NCBI GenBank assembly: GCA_964635845.1
Contig: CAZWNO010000059.1
Location: 1 to 24,534, forward strand
Length of the DNA: 24,534 nt
Reading direction: 5' to 3'
Source of the DNA: SZUA-365 sp964635845
GTDB taxonomy: Bacteria; Bacteroidota; Ignavibacteria; SZUA-365
Below the pieces are notes generated by a model. That model saw only the letters and a list, made by a program, of their open reading frames with translations. It was not told the DNA's origin and ran no database searches. Below, piece after piece: positions 8,582 through 16,724 of this stretch. Position numbers and translations under genes: made by a program. How positions within the stretch are numbered: position 1 is the stretch's first letter; the number at the start of each line of letters is the position of its first letter.

Positions 8582-10330
8582 TCAATCCTCGCCCTTGTAG
8601 ACTTCCCTGCCGCCCACCCAGGTCGCAAGCACGCGCGTATCGAGGAAGCGGGAACGCGGCACCGTCATCAGATCCTCCGAGAGGATCACGAAATCGGCCC
8701 ATTTCCCGGCTTCGATCGAACCGCGGTCGCGATCGAGGCCCGCGGCGCGGGCGGCCCAGACAGTGAACGCGCGCACGGCATGCTCGCGCGACATTGCCTG
8801 TTCGGCGAACCACCCGTTTTTCCAGCGCTCCGGCAGACGCGGGACTTTCGGATCCGTCTGGAAGTACTCATCGATATCCAGCTGTGTGGCGGGCCGGCCG
8901 TTCGCATCCATACGGAATACCGCGGCGTACATGCCGGCGATCGGATCGGGCCGCTCGACAGGGGTATCGCTGCCTCCCGGAATCCACGCGCCGCTGCGGA
9001 TCAGCGTCGCCCACGGATACGCCGCCTGCACCCGGCGGGCACCCAGGCGGGCTTCCGCCCAGGTCATGTCGCTGGTGCAATGGGTCGGCTGCATCGACGG
9101 AACGACCCCGAGCTTTGCGAAACGCGGAATATCATTCATTTGGATGACCTGGGCGTGCTCGATCCGGAGTGGGAAAGGGGGAGGGGAACTGCGTGTACGC
9201 AGGACGCTCTCGTAGGCATCCAGGACGCGCCTGACGGCGGCATCGCCGATCGCATGGACGCATACCTGCAGCCCCGCTCCGAGTGCACGCTCCGCCTCAC
9301 GGCGTATGGTGTCTTCGGATTGAATGGGAATGCCCCGATTTCCGCGGTCATCGGCATAATCTTCGAGCATCCATGCGCCGCGAGATCCCAACGCACCATC
9401 GGCATACAACTTGAGCCCAGCGAGGATAAGTTGTTGATCGCCAAAGGATTGCCGACCTCCCTTCAAGAGGGATTCCCATGTTTCGGGCTTCGGATCGTCC
9501 AGATAACCGACGACGTGAAATGGGAAGGAATCCTCCGCGATCATTTTCCGGATTGCCTCGCTGCCGGCGGCAGTGAGACCCATGTCGTGCACCCCCGTCA
9601 ATCCGACCGCAAGGCAGCGTTGGACGGCGCTTCTATAGGCGGCGATCATTTCCGTCACCGAGGCCGCCGGGATATGTGCGCGGACGAGTTCGATGGCCTG
9701 ATCGAGAAGGATGCCCGTCGGTTCCCCTTTCCGGTCACGGACAATCCGTCCGCCTTCCGGATCGGGGGTCTTCCTGGTGATGCCGCTTAATTCGAGTGCA
9801 AGGGAGTTGACCCAGACAGCGTGTCCGTCGATCCGTGACAGAAACACGGGATGGGTACTGGTTATCGTATCCAGGTCCTCTTTCCGCGGAAATCGTTTCA
9901 CCGGCCAGTCGTTCTGGTCCCATCCGCGGCCCCGGATCCACGTCCCTGCGGGAGTGGAAGCCGCGCGTTCATGGAGCAGTGCGAGCACGTCCTCGACGGA
10001 TTCCGTTTTCCCGAGTCCAAGGATGACGGTTTCCTCCCCGAGACCGAAGAGGTGGGCATGCGCATCGATGAAACCAGGAAAGACATGCCGCCCGTTGAGA
10101 TCGACGACACGGGTGGCGGTCCAGCTTCCGAGCAGATCCTCGTTTCCACCGGTCGCGACAATGCGGCCGGCGCGCACGGCGAAAGCCTCGACGACCGTCG
10201 CGCTGTCGTCCATCGTATGGATCGCGCCGTTGAAAAAGAGCGCATCACAGGAGTGTTTCGCGGTGCAGGCGGACATGATCAATCCCGTTATCAGAAGAAC
10301 GGGGAACAGGCGTGACATAAGGTATGGCAT
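8582..10330 (-). CDS. YtcJ-like amidohydrolase lipoprotein
   Basis: A 582-residue metal-dependent hydrolase of the Amidohydro_3/YtcJ group. The start at 10330 (MPYLMSRLF) gives a lipoprotein signal with lipobox MSAC and Cys22, so the enzyme is probably anchored in the periplasm or outer membrane. Seen: PGFIDAHAH with metal ligands H91 and H93; GRGWDQNDW; LKLYADGALGSRGAWM; VHAIGDAA; RIEHAQVI; and GSDTPVERPDP near the end with the active-site Asp. The family hydrolyses C-N bonds of unknown substrates (some members act on formamides or cyclic amides), and nothing here fixes the substrate. The longer reading from 10609 runs across the divergent promoter region and is rejected. No clear ribosome site precedes 10330. 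It heads the minus-strand cluster and is divergent from the protease-barrel gene. Confidence 0.85.
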   Translation of the reverse strand: MPYLMSRLFPVLLITGLIMSACTAKHSCDALFFNGAIHTMDDSATVVEAFAVRAGRIVATGGNEDLLGSWTATRVVDLNGRHVFPGFIDAHAHLFGLGEETVILGLGKTESVEDVLALLHERAASTPAGTWIRGRGWDQNDWPVKRFPRKEDLDTITSTHPVFLSRIDGHAVWVNSLALELSGITRKTPDPEGGRIVRDRKGEPTGILLDQAIELVRAHIPAASVTEMIAAYRSAVQRCLAVGLTGVHDMGLTAAGSEAIRKMIAEDSFPFHVVGYLDDPKPETWESLLKGGRQSFGDQQLILAGLKLYADGALGSRGAWMLEDYADDRGNRGIPIQSEDTIRREAERALGAGLQVCVHAIGDAAVRRVLDAYESVLRTRSSPPPFPLRIEHAQVIQMNDIPRFAKLGVVPSMQPTHCTSDMTWAEARLGARRVQAAYPWATLIRSGAWIPGGSDTPVERPDPIAGMYAAVFRMDANGRPATQLDIDEYFQTDPKVPRLPERWKNGWFAEQAMSREHAVRAFTVWAARAAGLDRDRGSIEAGKWADFVILSEDLMTVPRSRFLDTRVLATWVGGREVYKGED

Positions 10331-10363
10331 ACGATGAGGTTCATGCGACAGTGTACGTAACCC

Positions 10364-10393
10364 AATATACCAAACGGGTGTCTTTTGTGACAG
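10364..10393 (-). promoter_or_regulatory. Possible promoter for the amidohydrolase gene
   Basis: On the minus strand, CTGTCA (10393-10388) and TATATT (10369-10364) are 18 nt apart, with about 34 nt from the -10 to the ATG at 10330. The -35 matches only 4 of 6 consensus bases. The left arm of the inverted repeat at 10372-10414 lies within this spacer. Confidence 0.3.
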
Positions 10394-10414
10394 TTGATGC
10401 CGCGACACCCGTTT
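10372..10414. repeat. Inverted repeat, 11-bp arms, candidate operator
   Basis: Arms AAACGGGTGTC (10372-10382) and GACACCCGTTT (10404-10414) are exact reverse complements around a 21-nt spacer. Arm centres are 32 bp apart, about three helical turns. The right arm ends 6 nt before the -35 of the forward promoter, and the left arm lies inside the possible reverse promoter. This placement suits an operator controlling both divergent genes. It could instead be an RNA hairpin, but no gene is upstream on the plus strand to terminate. Confidence 0.6.
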
Positions 10415-10420
10415 TGTCCC

Positions 10421-10449
10421 TTGACACGCCATGGAAGTCGCTGTATTAT
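10421..10449 (+). promoter_or_regulatory. Sigma70-type promoter for the protease-propeller-barrel gene
   Basis: TTGACA at 10421-10426 is a perfect -35. TATTAT at 10444-10449 is a 5/6 match to the -10, with the ideal 17-nt spacer. A transcript would begin near 10456, leaving a leader of about 46 nt before the ATG at 10503. This places the upstream in-frame ATGs (10431, 10452) outside the message and supports 10503 as the start. Confidence 0.72.
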
Positions 10450-10502
10450 TGATGATTCGAGAAATATACGCTTTCATCAGACCGGATTCCGCAGGCACTA
10501 CT

Positions 10503-13500
10503 ATGATTCTCAATATTAAAGCCGCACTGCTGCTCACCGTGCTCGGGTTGTGCGCGATCGGAAACCAGGCTTCGGCCCAGTACTTCGGAAAGAACAAGGT
10601 GCAGTACACGGATTTCGAGTGGTACTACATCCAGTCGGAGCACTTCGACGTCTATTACTCGAACGACGGCTATCCGCTCGCCGAATTCACCGCACGCGTG
10701 GCCGAGGACGCTCTCAAAAGCGTGCAGGAGAGTTTCGGTTACCAGATCAACGCCCGCATCCCTTTCATCATCTACAACTCGCATAACGATTTCCAGCAGA
10801 CGAACGTCGTCGACGCCTATCTCGAGGAGGGAATCGGCGGTGTGACGGAGATGTTCAAGAACCGTGTCGTCGTTCCCTTCGAGGGATCGTACAGCCAGTT
10901 CCGACGCGTCATCCATCACGAGCTGGTGCATGCGGTCATCAACGACATGTTCTACGGCGGCTCCCTGCAGGCGGCAGTGACAAACCGCATACGCCTGGTG
11001 CTCCCGCTCTGGATGAACGAAGGCATGGCCGAGTACCAGGCGCTGGACGGCTGGGACACGAACTCGGACATGTTCCTGCGCGATGCCGCGACGAGCAACT
11101 ACCTGCCGCCCATCCCTTACCTCAGCGGGTACTTCGCGTATCGCGGCGGTCAGTCCGTCTGGTGGTACATCTCCGAGAAATACGGGAAGAAGAAAGTGGG
11201 CGAGGTGCTGAACAGTGTGCGGACATCGCGCAGCCTTGACGATGGGCTGAAAAAATCGCTCGGACTGTCGCTGGAAGAGCTGTCCGACCGCTGGATGAAG
11301 GAACAGAAAAAGCTCTATTACCCGGATGTCGCGGTTCGTGAGTCCCCGGCCGATTACGCCAAGCGGCTGACCGACCACACGAAGACGGGCTCGTTCTACA
11401 ATACGAGTCCCGCGATCTCTCCTTCGGGCGACCGCATCGCCTTCATTTCGAACCGGGACGATTATTTCTCCGTCTATGTGATGTCGGCGATCGACGGCAG
11501 CGATGTGCGCAAACTGGTGGAGGGGACCAACACCAACGACTTCGAGGAATTGCACCTTCTGACTCCCGGTCTCTCCTGGTCGCCCGACGGGAAGTTCATC
11601 GCGCTCTCGTCCAAGGCGGGCGCCAGCGACGCCATCAGCGTCATTGACGTGGAGACCGGTTCATACGAGCGCCTGCCCGTCGTCATGGACGGCATTTATT
11701 CCGTGCAGTGGTCGCCGGACGGAAAGCAGCTCTGCTACGTGGGCAATACCGCCATCCAGTCCGATGTCTGGGTCTACGACTTCGAGACGCGCATGACGCG
11801 GAACATGACGCGTGACGTATTCTCCGACGCGCAGCCTTCGTGGTCGCCCGACGGCACCCGGATACTCTTCATCAGCGATAGAAAAGGATACCTTGATCCG
11901 GAATCCACGCCCCTGGACTTCGACATCTACGCGCACGATTACCACCAGATGGACGTGTATTCCATCGACGTCCGCAGCGGCAGCATCACACGCCTGACGG
12001 ATACGCCGGACGCCGAGGAGTCCTTCCCGATCGTCGGGCCGGGAAACAGGCTGCTGTTCATTTCCGACCGCAACGGCATCAACAATCTGTACATCCGCGA
12101 TCTGGAGACCGGGAGGGAGTATCCCGTGACCAACTCGCTTTCGGGTATCTATCAGATCTCCGTCACCGCCGACGGCAACAAACTCGCGTTCGCATCCATG
12201 TACGAGGCAGGCTTCGATGTCTTCCTGATGAAGTCCCCGTTCGACCGCGAAGAAGTGCGCGAGCTTGCGCCGACGGTCTTTCTCGAGAGACGCGCGAAAA
12301 ACCTGGAGATGTTCGCTGCCGTCGAGGAGGGCGACGCGCAGGATTCGCTTCTGCTCCGCGGGAGCGGTTCGTCCGCCTCCGAACGACGGGAGCACAGCGA
12401 GGAGGTCGTGATCGCGCTCGGCCAGCAGAACAGCGGCGCGGAACCTGACACCGTCGCCAGTACGGGAGGCAGCCGGATCACGTTCGCGGACGAGTCCACG
12501 GCGGGCAGGGATCAGGCGAAGAAGCGTCCCTTCTCGCTCAGCGGCAACATCGACGAGCACGGCGACTTCGTCATCAACAAGTACAAACTCAGCTTCTCCG
12601 CCGATCTGGTCTACGGCAATGCCGGGTACAGCACATTCTATGGTGTGCTGGGGACGACGCAGATGGCATTCAGCGACATGCTGGGGAATCATCAGATACT
12701 GTTCCTCACGAACCTGATCGGGGATCTGAAGAACAGCGACTACGCACTCGCGTATTTCTATCTCCCGAAGCGGATAGACTGGGGGGTACAGGGATTCCAC
12801 AGCGCGCGTTTCCTCCTCCAGTACAACGGCGGGTATTACGACGACCTGGTCCGGTACAGACAGTTTGGATTCGGCCTGACCGCCTCGTATCCGTTCGACA
12901 AATTCAATCGGCTCGAGGGCAGTCTCACCTGGATGAACGTGTCGCAGGAGAATCTCGACCGGCCGGAGATTCCGATCAGCGAGCGCACCCTGATCGTGCC
13001 GAACATCGGCTATGTGCATGACAATTCGCTCTGGGGGATGTGGTCGCCCGTACGCGGATCGCGGTATGAGGTGCGCGCTTTCGGCAGTCCGGGCTTCGGG
13101 AGCACCTCGCTCACCTTCGCCTCGCTCACCTTCGATTACCGGAAGTACTTCCGCTTCTGGGAGGATTTCTCCTTCGTGTTCCGCGGCTCGGGAGGCGGGA
13201 GCTTCGGCGCGAATCCCCAGCGCTTCTTCATCGGCGGCACCGACAACTGGATCAACCGCACGTTCGAGAACGGGCGCATCCCGATCGACAGCGAGGAGGA
13301 TTTCGCCTTTCTCGCAGCGGCGCTTCCGCTGCGCGGCTACAATTACAATGCGAGGATCGCGACGCGGTACGGACTCGGAAACGTCGAACTGCGCTTCCCG
13401 CTGGTGAAGTATTTCCTCGGCGGCATCCTGCCCTACATCCTGCAGGCCGTGAACGGCGCGCTGTTCCTCGACGTCGGCGCCGCCTTCGACGAGGTCGAAA

Positions 13501-13685
13501 CGTTCAAGGCGTTCGGTCGGGACGAGAACAACAATCTCGTGAATCAGGATCTGCTCATCGGGACGGGCGTGGGCGCGCGCATGTGGTTTCTCGGCTTCCC
13601 GATGAAATTCGACGTCGGCTGGGCGTATAACGGAGGCGGATTTTCGCGCCCGATTTTCTATTTTTCGCTCGGCGCGGATTTCTAG
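10503..13685 (+). CDS. Peptidase MA-like / TolB-PD40 propeller / BamA-like barrel fusion
   Basis: A 1060-residue outer-membrane protein with three parts. The signal peptide is MILNIKAALLLTVLGLCAIG, cleaved near QASAQ. Residues about 35-270 form a zinc-peptidase-like domain: H139-E-L-V-H143 (HExxH), then WMNEGMAEY with E173 as the likely third ligand, as in gluzincin/peptidase MA families. Residues about 298-580 are a propeller with repeated SPDG or SPSG turns (ISPSGDRIAFIS, WSPDGKFIALSS, WSPDGKQLCYVG, WSPDGTRILFIS), as in TolB/PD40. After a charged linker (about 580-690) the C-terminal 360 residues are barrel strands with GGTDN and the Omp85-like LRGYNYNARIATRYGLGNVE, ending in Phe. The start is set by the promoter at 10421 and the signal peptide; the ribosome site is weak (CAGG). 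Related large PD40 proteins occur in this phylum; the substrate and role are unknown. Confidence 0.82.
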   Translation: MILNIKAALLLTVLGLCAIGNQASAQYFGKNKVQYTDFEWYYIQSEHFDVYYSNDGYPLAEFTARVAEDALKSVQESFGYQINARIPFIIYNSHNDFQQTNVVDAYLEEGIGGVTEMFKNRVVVPFEGSYSQFRRVIHHELVHAVINDMFYGGSLQAAVTNRIRLVLPLWMNEGMAEYQALDGWDTNSDMFLRDAATSNYLPPIPYLSGYFAYRGGQSVWWYISEKYGKKKVGEVLNSVRTSRSLDDGLKKSLGLSLEELSDRWMKEQKKLYYPDVAVRESPADYAKRLTDHTKTGSFYNTSPAISPSGDRIAFISNRDDYFSVYVMSAIDGSDVRKLVEGTNTNDFEELHLLTPGLSWSPDGKFIALSSKAGASDAISVIDVETGSYERLPVVMDGIYSVQWSPDGKQLCYVGNTAIQSDVWVYDFETRMTRNMTRDVFSDAQPSWSPDGTRILFISDRKGYLDPESTPLDFDIYAHDYHQMDVYSIDVRSGSITRLTDTPDAEESFPIVGPGNRLLFISDRNGINNLYIRDLETGREYPVTNSLSGIYQISVTADGNKLAFASMYEAGFDVFLMKSPFDREEVRELAPTVFLERRAKNLEMFAAVEEGDAQDSLLLRGSGSSASERREHSEEVVIALGQQNSGAEPDTVASTGGSRITFADESTAGRDQAKKRPFSLSGNIDEHGDFVINKYKLSFSADLVYGNAGYSTFYGVLGTTQMAFSDMLGNHQILFLTNLIGDLKNSDYALAYFYLPKRIDWGVQGFHSARFLLQYNGGYYDDLVRYRQFGFGLTASYPFDKFNRLEGSLTWMNVSQENLDRPEIPISERTLIVPNIGYVHDNSLWGMWSPVRGSRYEVRAFGSPGFGSTSLTFASLTFDYRKYFRFWEDFSFVFRGSGGGSFGANPQRFFIGGTDNWINRTFENGRIPIDSEEDFAFLAAALPLRGYNYNARIATRYGLGNVELRFPLVKYFLGGILPYILQAVNGALFLDVGAAFDEVETFKAFGRDENNNLVNQDLLIGTGVGARMWFLGFPMKFDVGWAYNGGGFSRPIFYFSLGADF

Positions 13686-13736
13686 CGGAATCGCGATCCC
13701 CCGGAACGGAATCTCTTCGGAACAAAGAGGACAGGC

Positions 13737-14744
13737 ATGAACGGGTACAGCGTTGCCGTCGTGGGTGCGACGGGACTGGTCGGGAGGACAATGGTCAGGG
13801 TGCTCGAGGAGCGGGCCTTTCCGGTTTCACGGCTCGTGCCCATCGCCACCGCGCACTCCGCGGGAAAGATGCTGGCGTTCCGCGGCGCGATGCACGAAGT
13901 GGTCGCCATATCCGACGAGGCGTTCACGGGTGTCGAGGTCGCGCTATTCTCGGCGGGCGGAGACGCGGCAAGGATCTGGGCGCCGGTCGCCGTGCGGCAC
14001 GGCGCCGTCGTGATCGACAACAGCAGCGCGTTCCGCATGCATGCGGACGTGCCGCTCATCGTTCCGGAAGTCAACGCCGCGGCGCTCGCGGACGCCGAGC
14101 CGCGCATCATCGCGAATCCCAACTGCAGCACCATCCAGATGGTCATGGCGCTGCAGCCCCTGCACCGGCGCTACGGCGTGCGCCGCGTCGTCGTGTGCAC
14201 CTACCAGTCGGTCAGCGGCGCGGGGAAGAAGGGGATCGATCAGCTGCGCGCGGAACTCGAAGGCGGGAACGCGAGAGTACGGGCCTTCGCCCATCCCATC
14301 ATGGACAACGCGCTGCCGCATATCGCGGCCTTCGACGACGACGGGTTCACCACGGAAGAGCGGAAGATGATCGAGGAGACGCGCAAGATCCTCGGTGATC
14401 AGAGCATCCGCGTCTCGCCGACCTGTGTGCGGGTGCCGGTGACGACATGCCACAGCGAAGCGCTGCATATCGAGCTGGACAGCGGTTTCGAGCTGTCCGA
14501 CGTTCGCGATCTCCTCGAGAGTATGCCGGGTGTGCTGGTCATCGACGATCCGGAATCCACGGCCTATCCGCTGGCGACCACGGCCACGGGCCGGGATGAG
14601 GTGTTCGTCGGCCGTCTGCGCCGCGATCCGTCCATCGAAAACGGACTGATCATGTGGGTTGTCTCGGATAATCTGCGCAAGGGCGCGGCAACGAACGCGG
14701 TGCAGATCGCCGAACTATGGTCCGCGCGTCGCGAAGCATCGTAA
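13737..14744 (+). CDS. asd: Aspartate-semialdehyde dehydrogenase
   Basis: A 335-residue cytoplasmic enzyme, of the family's usual length. It reduces aspartyl phosphate to aspartate semialdehyde with NADPH, the branch point to lysine/diaminopimelate, threonine and methionine. Seen: the nucleotide-binding GATGLVG at 10-16, DNSSAFR at 94-100, the catalytic Cys130 in NPNCSTIQ, YQSVSGAGKKG at 156-166 and the acid/base His239 in RVPVTTCHSEAL. All key residues are present. AAAGAGG lies 6 nt before the ATG, one of the best ribosome sites in the window. It stands 51 nt after the protease-barrel gene on the same strand and converges on the MazG-like gene 75 nt away. No hairpin terminator is visible in either gap. 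Confidence 0.96.
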   Translation: MNGYSVAVVGATGLVGRTMVRVLEERAFPVSRLVPIATAHSAGKMLAFRGAMHEVVAISDEAFTGVEVALFSAGGDAARIWAPVAVRHGAVVIDNSSAFRMHADVPLIVPEVNAAALADAEPRIIANPNCSTIQMVMALQPLHRRYGVRRVVVCTYQSVSGAGKKGIDQLRAELEGGNARVRAFAHPIMDNALPHIAAFDDDGFTTEERKMIEETRKILGDQSIRVSPTCVRVPVTTCHSEALHIELDSGFELSDVRDLLESMPGVLVIDDPESTAYPLATTATGRDEVFVGRLRRDPSIENGLIMWVVSDNLRKGAATNAVQIAELWSARREAS

Positions 14745-14819
14745 GAGGTCGCACGGCACCGCATCGACCGCGGTCCGAGCGTTCACACTTCCGGACGTGA
14801 TCGAGGGACGGTGATTGAA

Positions 14820-15146
14820 TTATTGGAGTTTCGGATTTTCCCGGTGGCGGCTCCCGTCGCGCCGGGTTTTCTTTTCGAGGTTCCTCGCAAGCGCATCGGT
14901 GAGATCCACGCCGGTCTGGTTCGCGAGGCAGAGCAGCACGAACAGGACGTCGGCAAGTTCGTCTGCGAGGTCCGCGTGCGCCTCCCCGGGTTTTGCGGAC
15001 TGATCTCCGTAGCGACGCGCCATGATGCGCGCGACCTCGCCGACTTCCTCCATGAGGATTGCCGTGTTGGTCAGCTCGCCGAAATAACGGACTCCAACAT
15101 CGTTAATCCAGGCGTCGACCGTGCGTTGTGCTTCCTCGATCGTCAT
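14820..15146 (-). CDS. MazG-like nucleotide pyrophosphohydrolase
   Basis: A 108-residue single-domain protein of the all-alpha NTP pyrophosphatase (MazG/MazG-like) superfamily. These enzymes cut nucleoside triphosphates to monophosphate and pyrophosphate using Mg. The signature is E33-E34-x-x-E37 (EEVGEVARIMARR) followed by E63-x-x-D66 (ADELADVLFVLL). The start ATG 15146 (MTIEEAQRTVDAW) was chosen because the longer reading overlaps the folE stop and adds no recognisable residues. It is 7 nt downstream of folE, so the two are surely cotranscribed. Usual roles are housecleaning of odd nucleotides. Next to folE it could also act on dihydroneopterin triphosphate, but that is inference (see findings). 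The short length excludes the two-domain MazG of E. coli. Confidence 0.85.
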   Translation of the reverse strand: MTIEEAQRTVDAWINDVGVRYFGELTNTAILMEEVGEVARIMARRYGDQSAKPGEAHADLADELADVLFVLLCLANQTGVDLTDALARNLEKKTRRDGSRHRENPKLQ

Positions 15147-15153
15147 ATCCCGT

Positions 15154-15942
15154 CTATGGGAGTTGAACGTACTGCAGGAATTCCTTCCGCGTGTTTTCAT
15201 CCTTGAAGCGTCCGCTGTACTCCGCCGTTACCGTGCTGCTGCGGGTATCCTCGATACCGCGCGCGGCGACGCAGAAATGTTTCGCGTCGATGAGCACCGC
15301 GACGTCCTCGGTATCGAGCACGCGTCTGATTTCCGACGCGATCTGCACGGTGAGCCGCTCCTGCACCTGCGGGCGGCGGGCATAGTATTCGACGATGCGA
15401 TTGATTTTCGAGAGGCCGATCACCGTCCCGGTGGAAATGTAGGCGACATGCGCCCTGCCCACGATAGGGAGGAAATGGTGTTCGCAGGTCGAGTGCAGGG
15501 AGATGTTTTTCTCGATGAGCATCTCCCCGTACTGGAACTTGTTGTCGAAGACCCGGGCATCCGGTTTCCGTTCCGGATCGAGTCCTGAGAAGATCTCGCT
15601 GACGAACATTTTCGCCACGCGGTGCGGCGTGCCGCTCAGACTGTCGTCGCTGAGGTCCAGTCCCAGCGTGAGCATGATCTGCTCGAAATGCCGCTCGATG
15701 ATCTCCGTCTTCCGCGCCTCGCTGAGCAGAAACGCGTCCTCGCGCAGGGGAGTATCGATCGATGTGGCGATATGATCATCGCCCCTGGCGATGATCCCGG
15801 CCAGGTCGTGAATGCGCGTGCCGGGATTACCGCCGTTCTGATTCTGATTGATCTGCGACTGATTGAGTTCATGCGCGGAGAGACCGCTATCGTGGAACGA
15901 GTGACCGTTCCCGTTTTTCCCTGCGATGGCATTGTTCTTCAT
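15154..15942 (-). CDS. folE: GTP cyclohydrolase I
   Basis: A 262-residue protein. FolE converts GTP to 7,8-dihydroneopterin triphosphate, the entry step of folate (and pterin/queuosine precursor) synthesis. The catalytic core (about 75-262) has the zinc ligands C153 and H156 in HSTCEHHFLPI and C224 in KHFCVAARG, with the exact spacing of E. coli C110, H113 and C181. GRAHVAYIS, GLSKINRIVEYYARRPQVQERLT and the SSTVTAEYSG end are also typical. Residues 1-65 are an extra Asn/Gln/His-rich segment (for example NQSQINQNQNGGN) not seen in most bacterial FolE proteins. It is likely flexible. The start ATG 15942 has only a weak GGA upstream, and the true start might be later. It is in an operon with the MazG-like gene and divergent from sixA. 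Confidence 0.95.
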   Translation of the reverse strand: MKNNAIAGKNGNGHSFHDSGLSAHELNQSQINQNQNGGNPGTRIHDLAGIIARGDDHIATSIDTPLREDAFLLSEARKTEIIERHFEQIMLTLGLDLSDDSLSGTPHRVAKMFVSEIFSGLDPERKPDARVFDNKFQYGEMLIEKNISLHSTCEHHFLPIVGRAHVAYISTGTVIGLSKINRIVEYYARRPQVQERLTVQIASEIRRVLDTEDVAVLIDAKHFCVAARGIEDTRSSTVTAEYSGRFKDENTRKEFLQYVQLP

Positions 15943-16179
15943 GAATTTCGTCCAATCTGTATGTAAAGCGGCTGGAGCCGCGGGGGATGCGATGCATTAC
16001 GAGAGTCACTAGCACAACGGGACGCGAGGAGCGAGAGTTCCCGAGCTGCCGGAGCCCGCAGCGGCGATCCGCGGCGGCTTTTCGAAATACCGCCCCTCCC
16101 CTGGGGACGTGCTTCGGGTTTGGAGGTATCGCGTACGGTGCATAACTTCTTTGTTTGATATCATGGACGCAGGACTGTA
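15943..16179. other. Divergent folE/sixA spacer
   Basis: A 237-base gene-free stretch. It holds a short GC-rich hairpin on the folE side (arms GCGGC at 15968-15972 and GCCGC at 15977-15981, loop TGGA), which would lie in the folE leader. The sixA side has TTTG/GATATC text without a convincing -35. Both promoters must lie here, but none could be placed with confidence. Confidence 0.45.
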
Positions 16180-16674
16180 ATGAAGACCTTGTATATCGTC
16201 CGTCACGCGAAATCCAGCTGGGATCACGAGGGGTTGACGGACTTCGAGAGACCGCTCAACAAACGCGGGAGGAGCGACGCGCCGCTGATGGGCACCGTGC
16301 TGAAGGAACGCGGTGCGCAGCCGGCGGTCATCCGGACGAGCGCGGCCAACCGCGCCATGACCACGGCCCGGCTTCTCTCCGAGGCACTCGATTTCGCGCT
16401 CGAGCGCATCGAAGTCGACGCCGGCATGTACGGTGCCGGTCCGAACGAGATCCTGACCATAATCCGGCAGTTGCCGGACGAGGCCCGGGAGGTGATGCTG
16501 GTGGGACACAATCCCACGATGCTCATGGTCGCGCATCGTCTCGGCGGTTTTCTCGGCGACAACCTGCCGACCTGCGGCATCATCTGCATCGACTTCGACG
16601 CCGAGCGCTGGGACGAAACGATCGGGGAGCAGGGTGTGATCCGGTACTACGAATACCCGAAGAACCAGCGCTGA
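16180..16674 (+). CDS. sixA: SixA-type histidine phosphatase
   Basis: A 164-residue phosphatase of the histidine phosphatase (phosphoglycerate mutase-like) superfamily. The catalytic RHAKSSW has R8 and H9, typical of SixA. The second catalytic His is H110 in VGHNPT, and the conserved Arg lies in the SAANRAMTTARLL helix. In E. coli SixA removes phosphate from phosphohistidine in signal proteins such as the PTS-Ntr NPr. Here no histidine kinase or PTS gene is nearby, so the target is unknown. AGGA about 5 nt before the ATG supports the start. The gene stands alone on the plus strand, divergent from folE and convergent with the lipoprotein at 16725-17807. Confidence 0.9.
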   Translation: MKTLYIVRHAKSSWDHEGLTDFERPLNKRGRSDAPLMGTVLKERGAQPAVIRTSAANRAMTTARLLSEALDFALERIEVDAGMYGAGPNEILTIIRQLPDEAREVMLVGHNPTMLMVAHRLGGFLGDNLPTCGIICIDFDAERWDETIGEQGVIRYYEYPKNQR

Positions 16675-16724
16675 CAGCACGCGCACTGCCGCAGGCGCAG
16701 AGCCGGCACGGGTGCCACGCGCAA

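Noticed and set aside
8475..8813. Upstream extension of the DUF6263-like reading frame
   Set aside because: It is antisense-like text, partly within the amidohydrolase gene in another frame; the signal peptide begins at 8474.
10431..10502. Upstream ATGs for the protease-barrel gene
   Set aside because: They fall at or before the predicted transcription start, and the signal peptide begins at 10503.
10331..10609. Upstream extension of the amidohydrolase reading frame
   Set aside because: The added residues have no family match and cross the divergent promoter region and the start of the opposite gene; the lipoprotein signal begins at 10330.
11661..13019. Minus-strand open frame inside the protease-barrel gene
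   Set aside because: Antisense shadow; the plus-strand propeller repeats are unmistakable.
14766..14775. Palindrome GACCGCGGTC between asd and the MazG-like gene
   Set aside because: Ten bases with no loop and no T tract; not a terminator, and common by chance in GC-rich DNA.
16675..16724. GC-rich GGCACGGGTGCC between sixA and the lipoprotein gene
   Set aside because: The loop would be 2 nt and no T run follows, so it was not called as a terminator.
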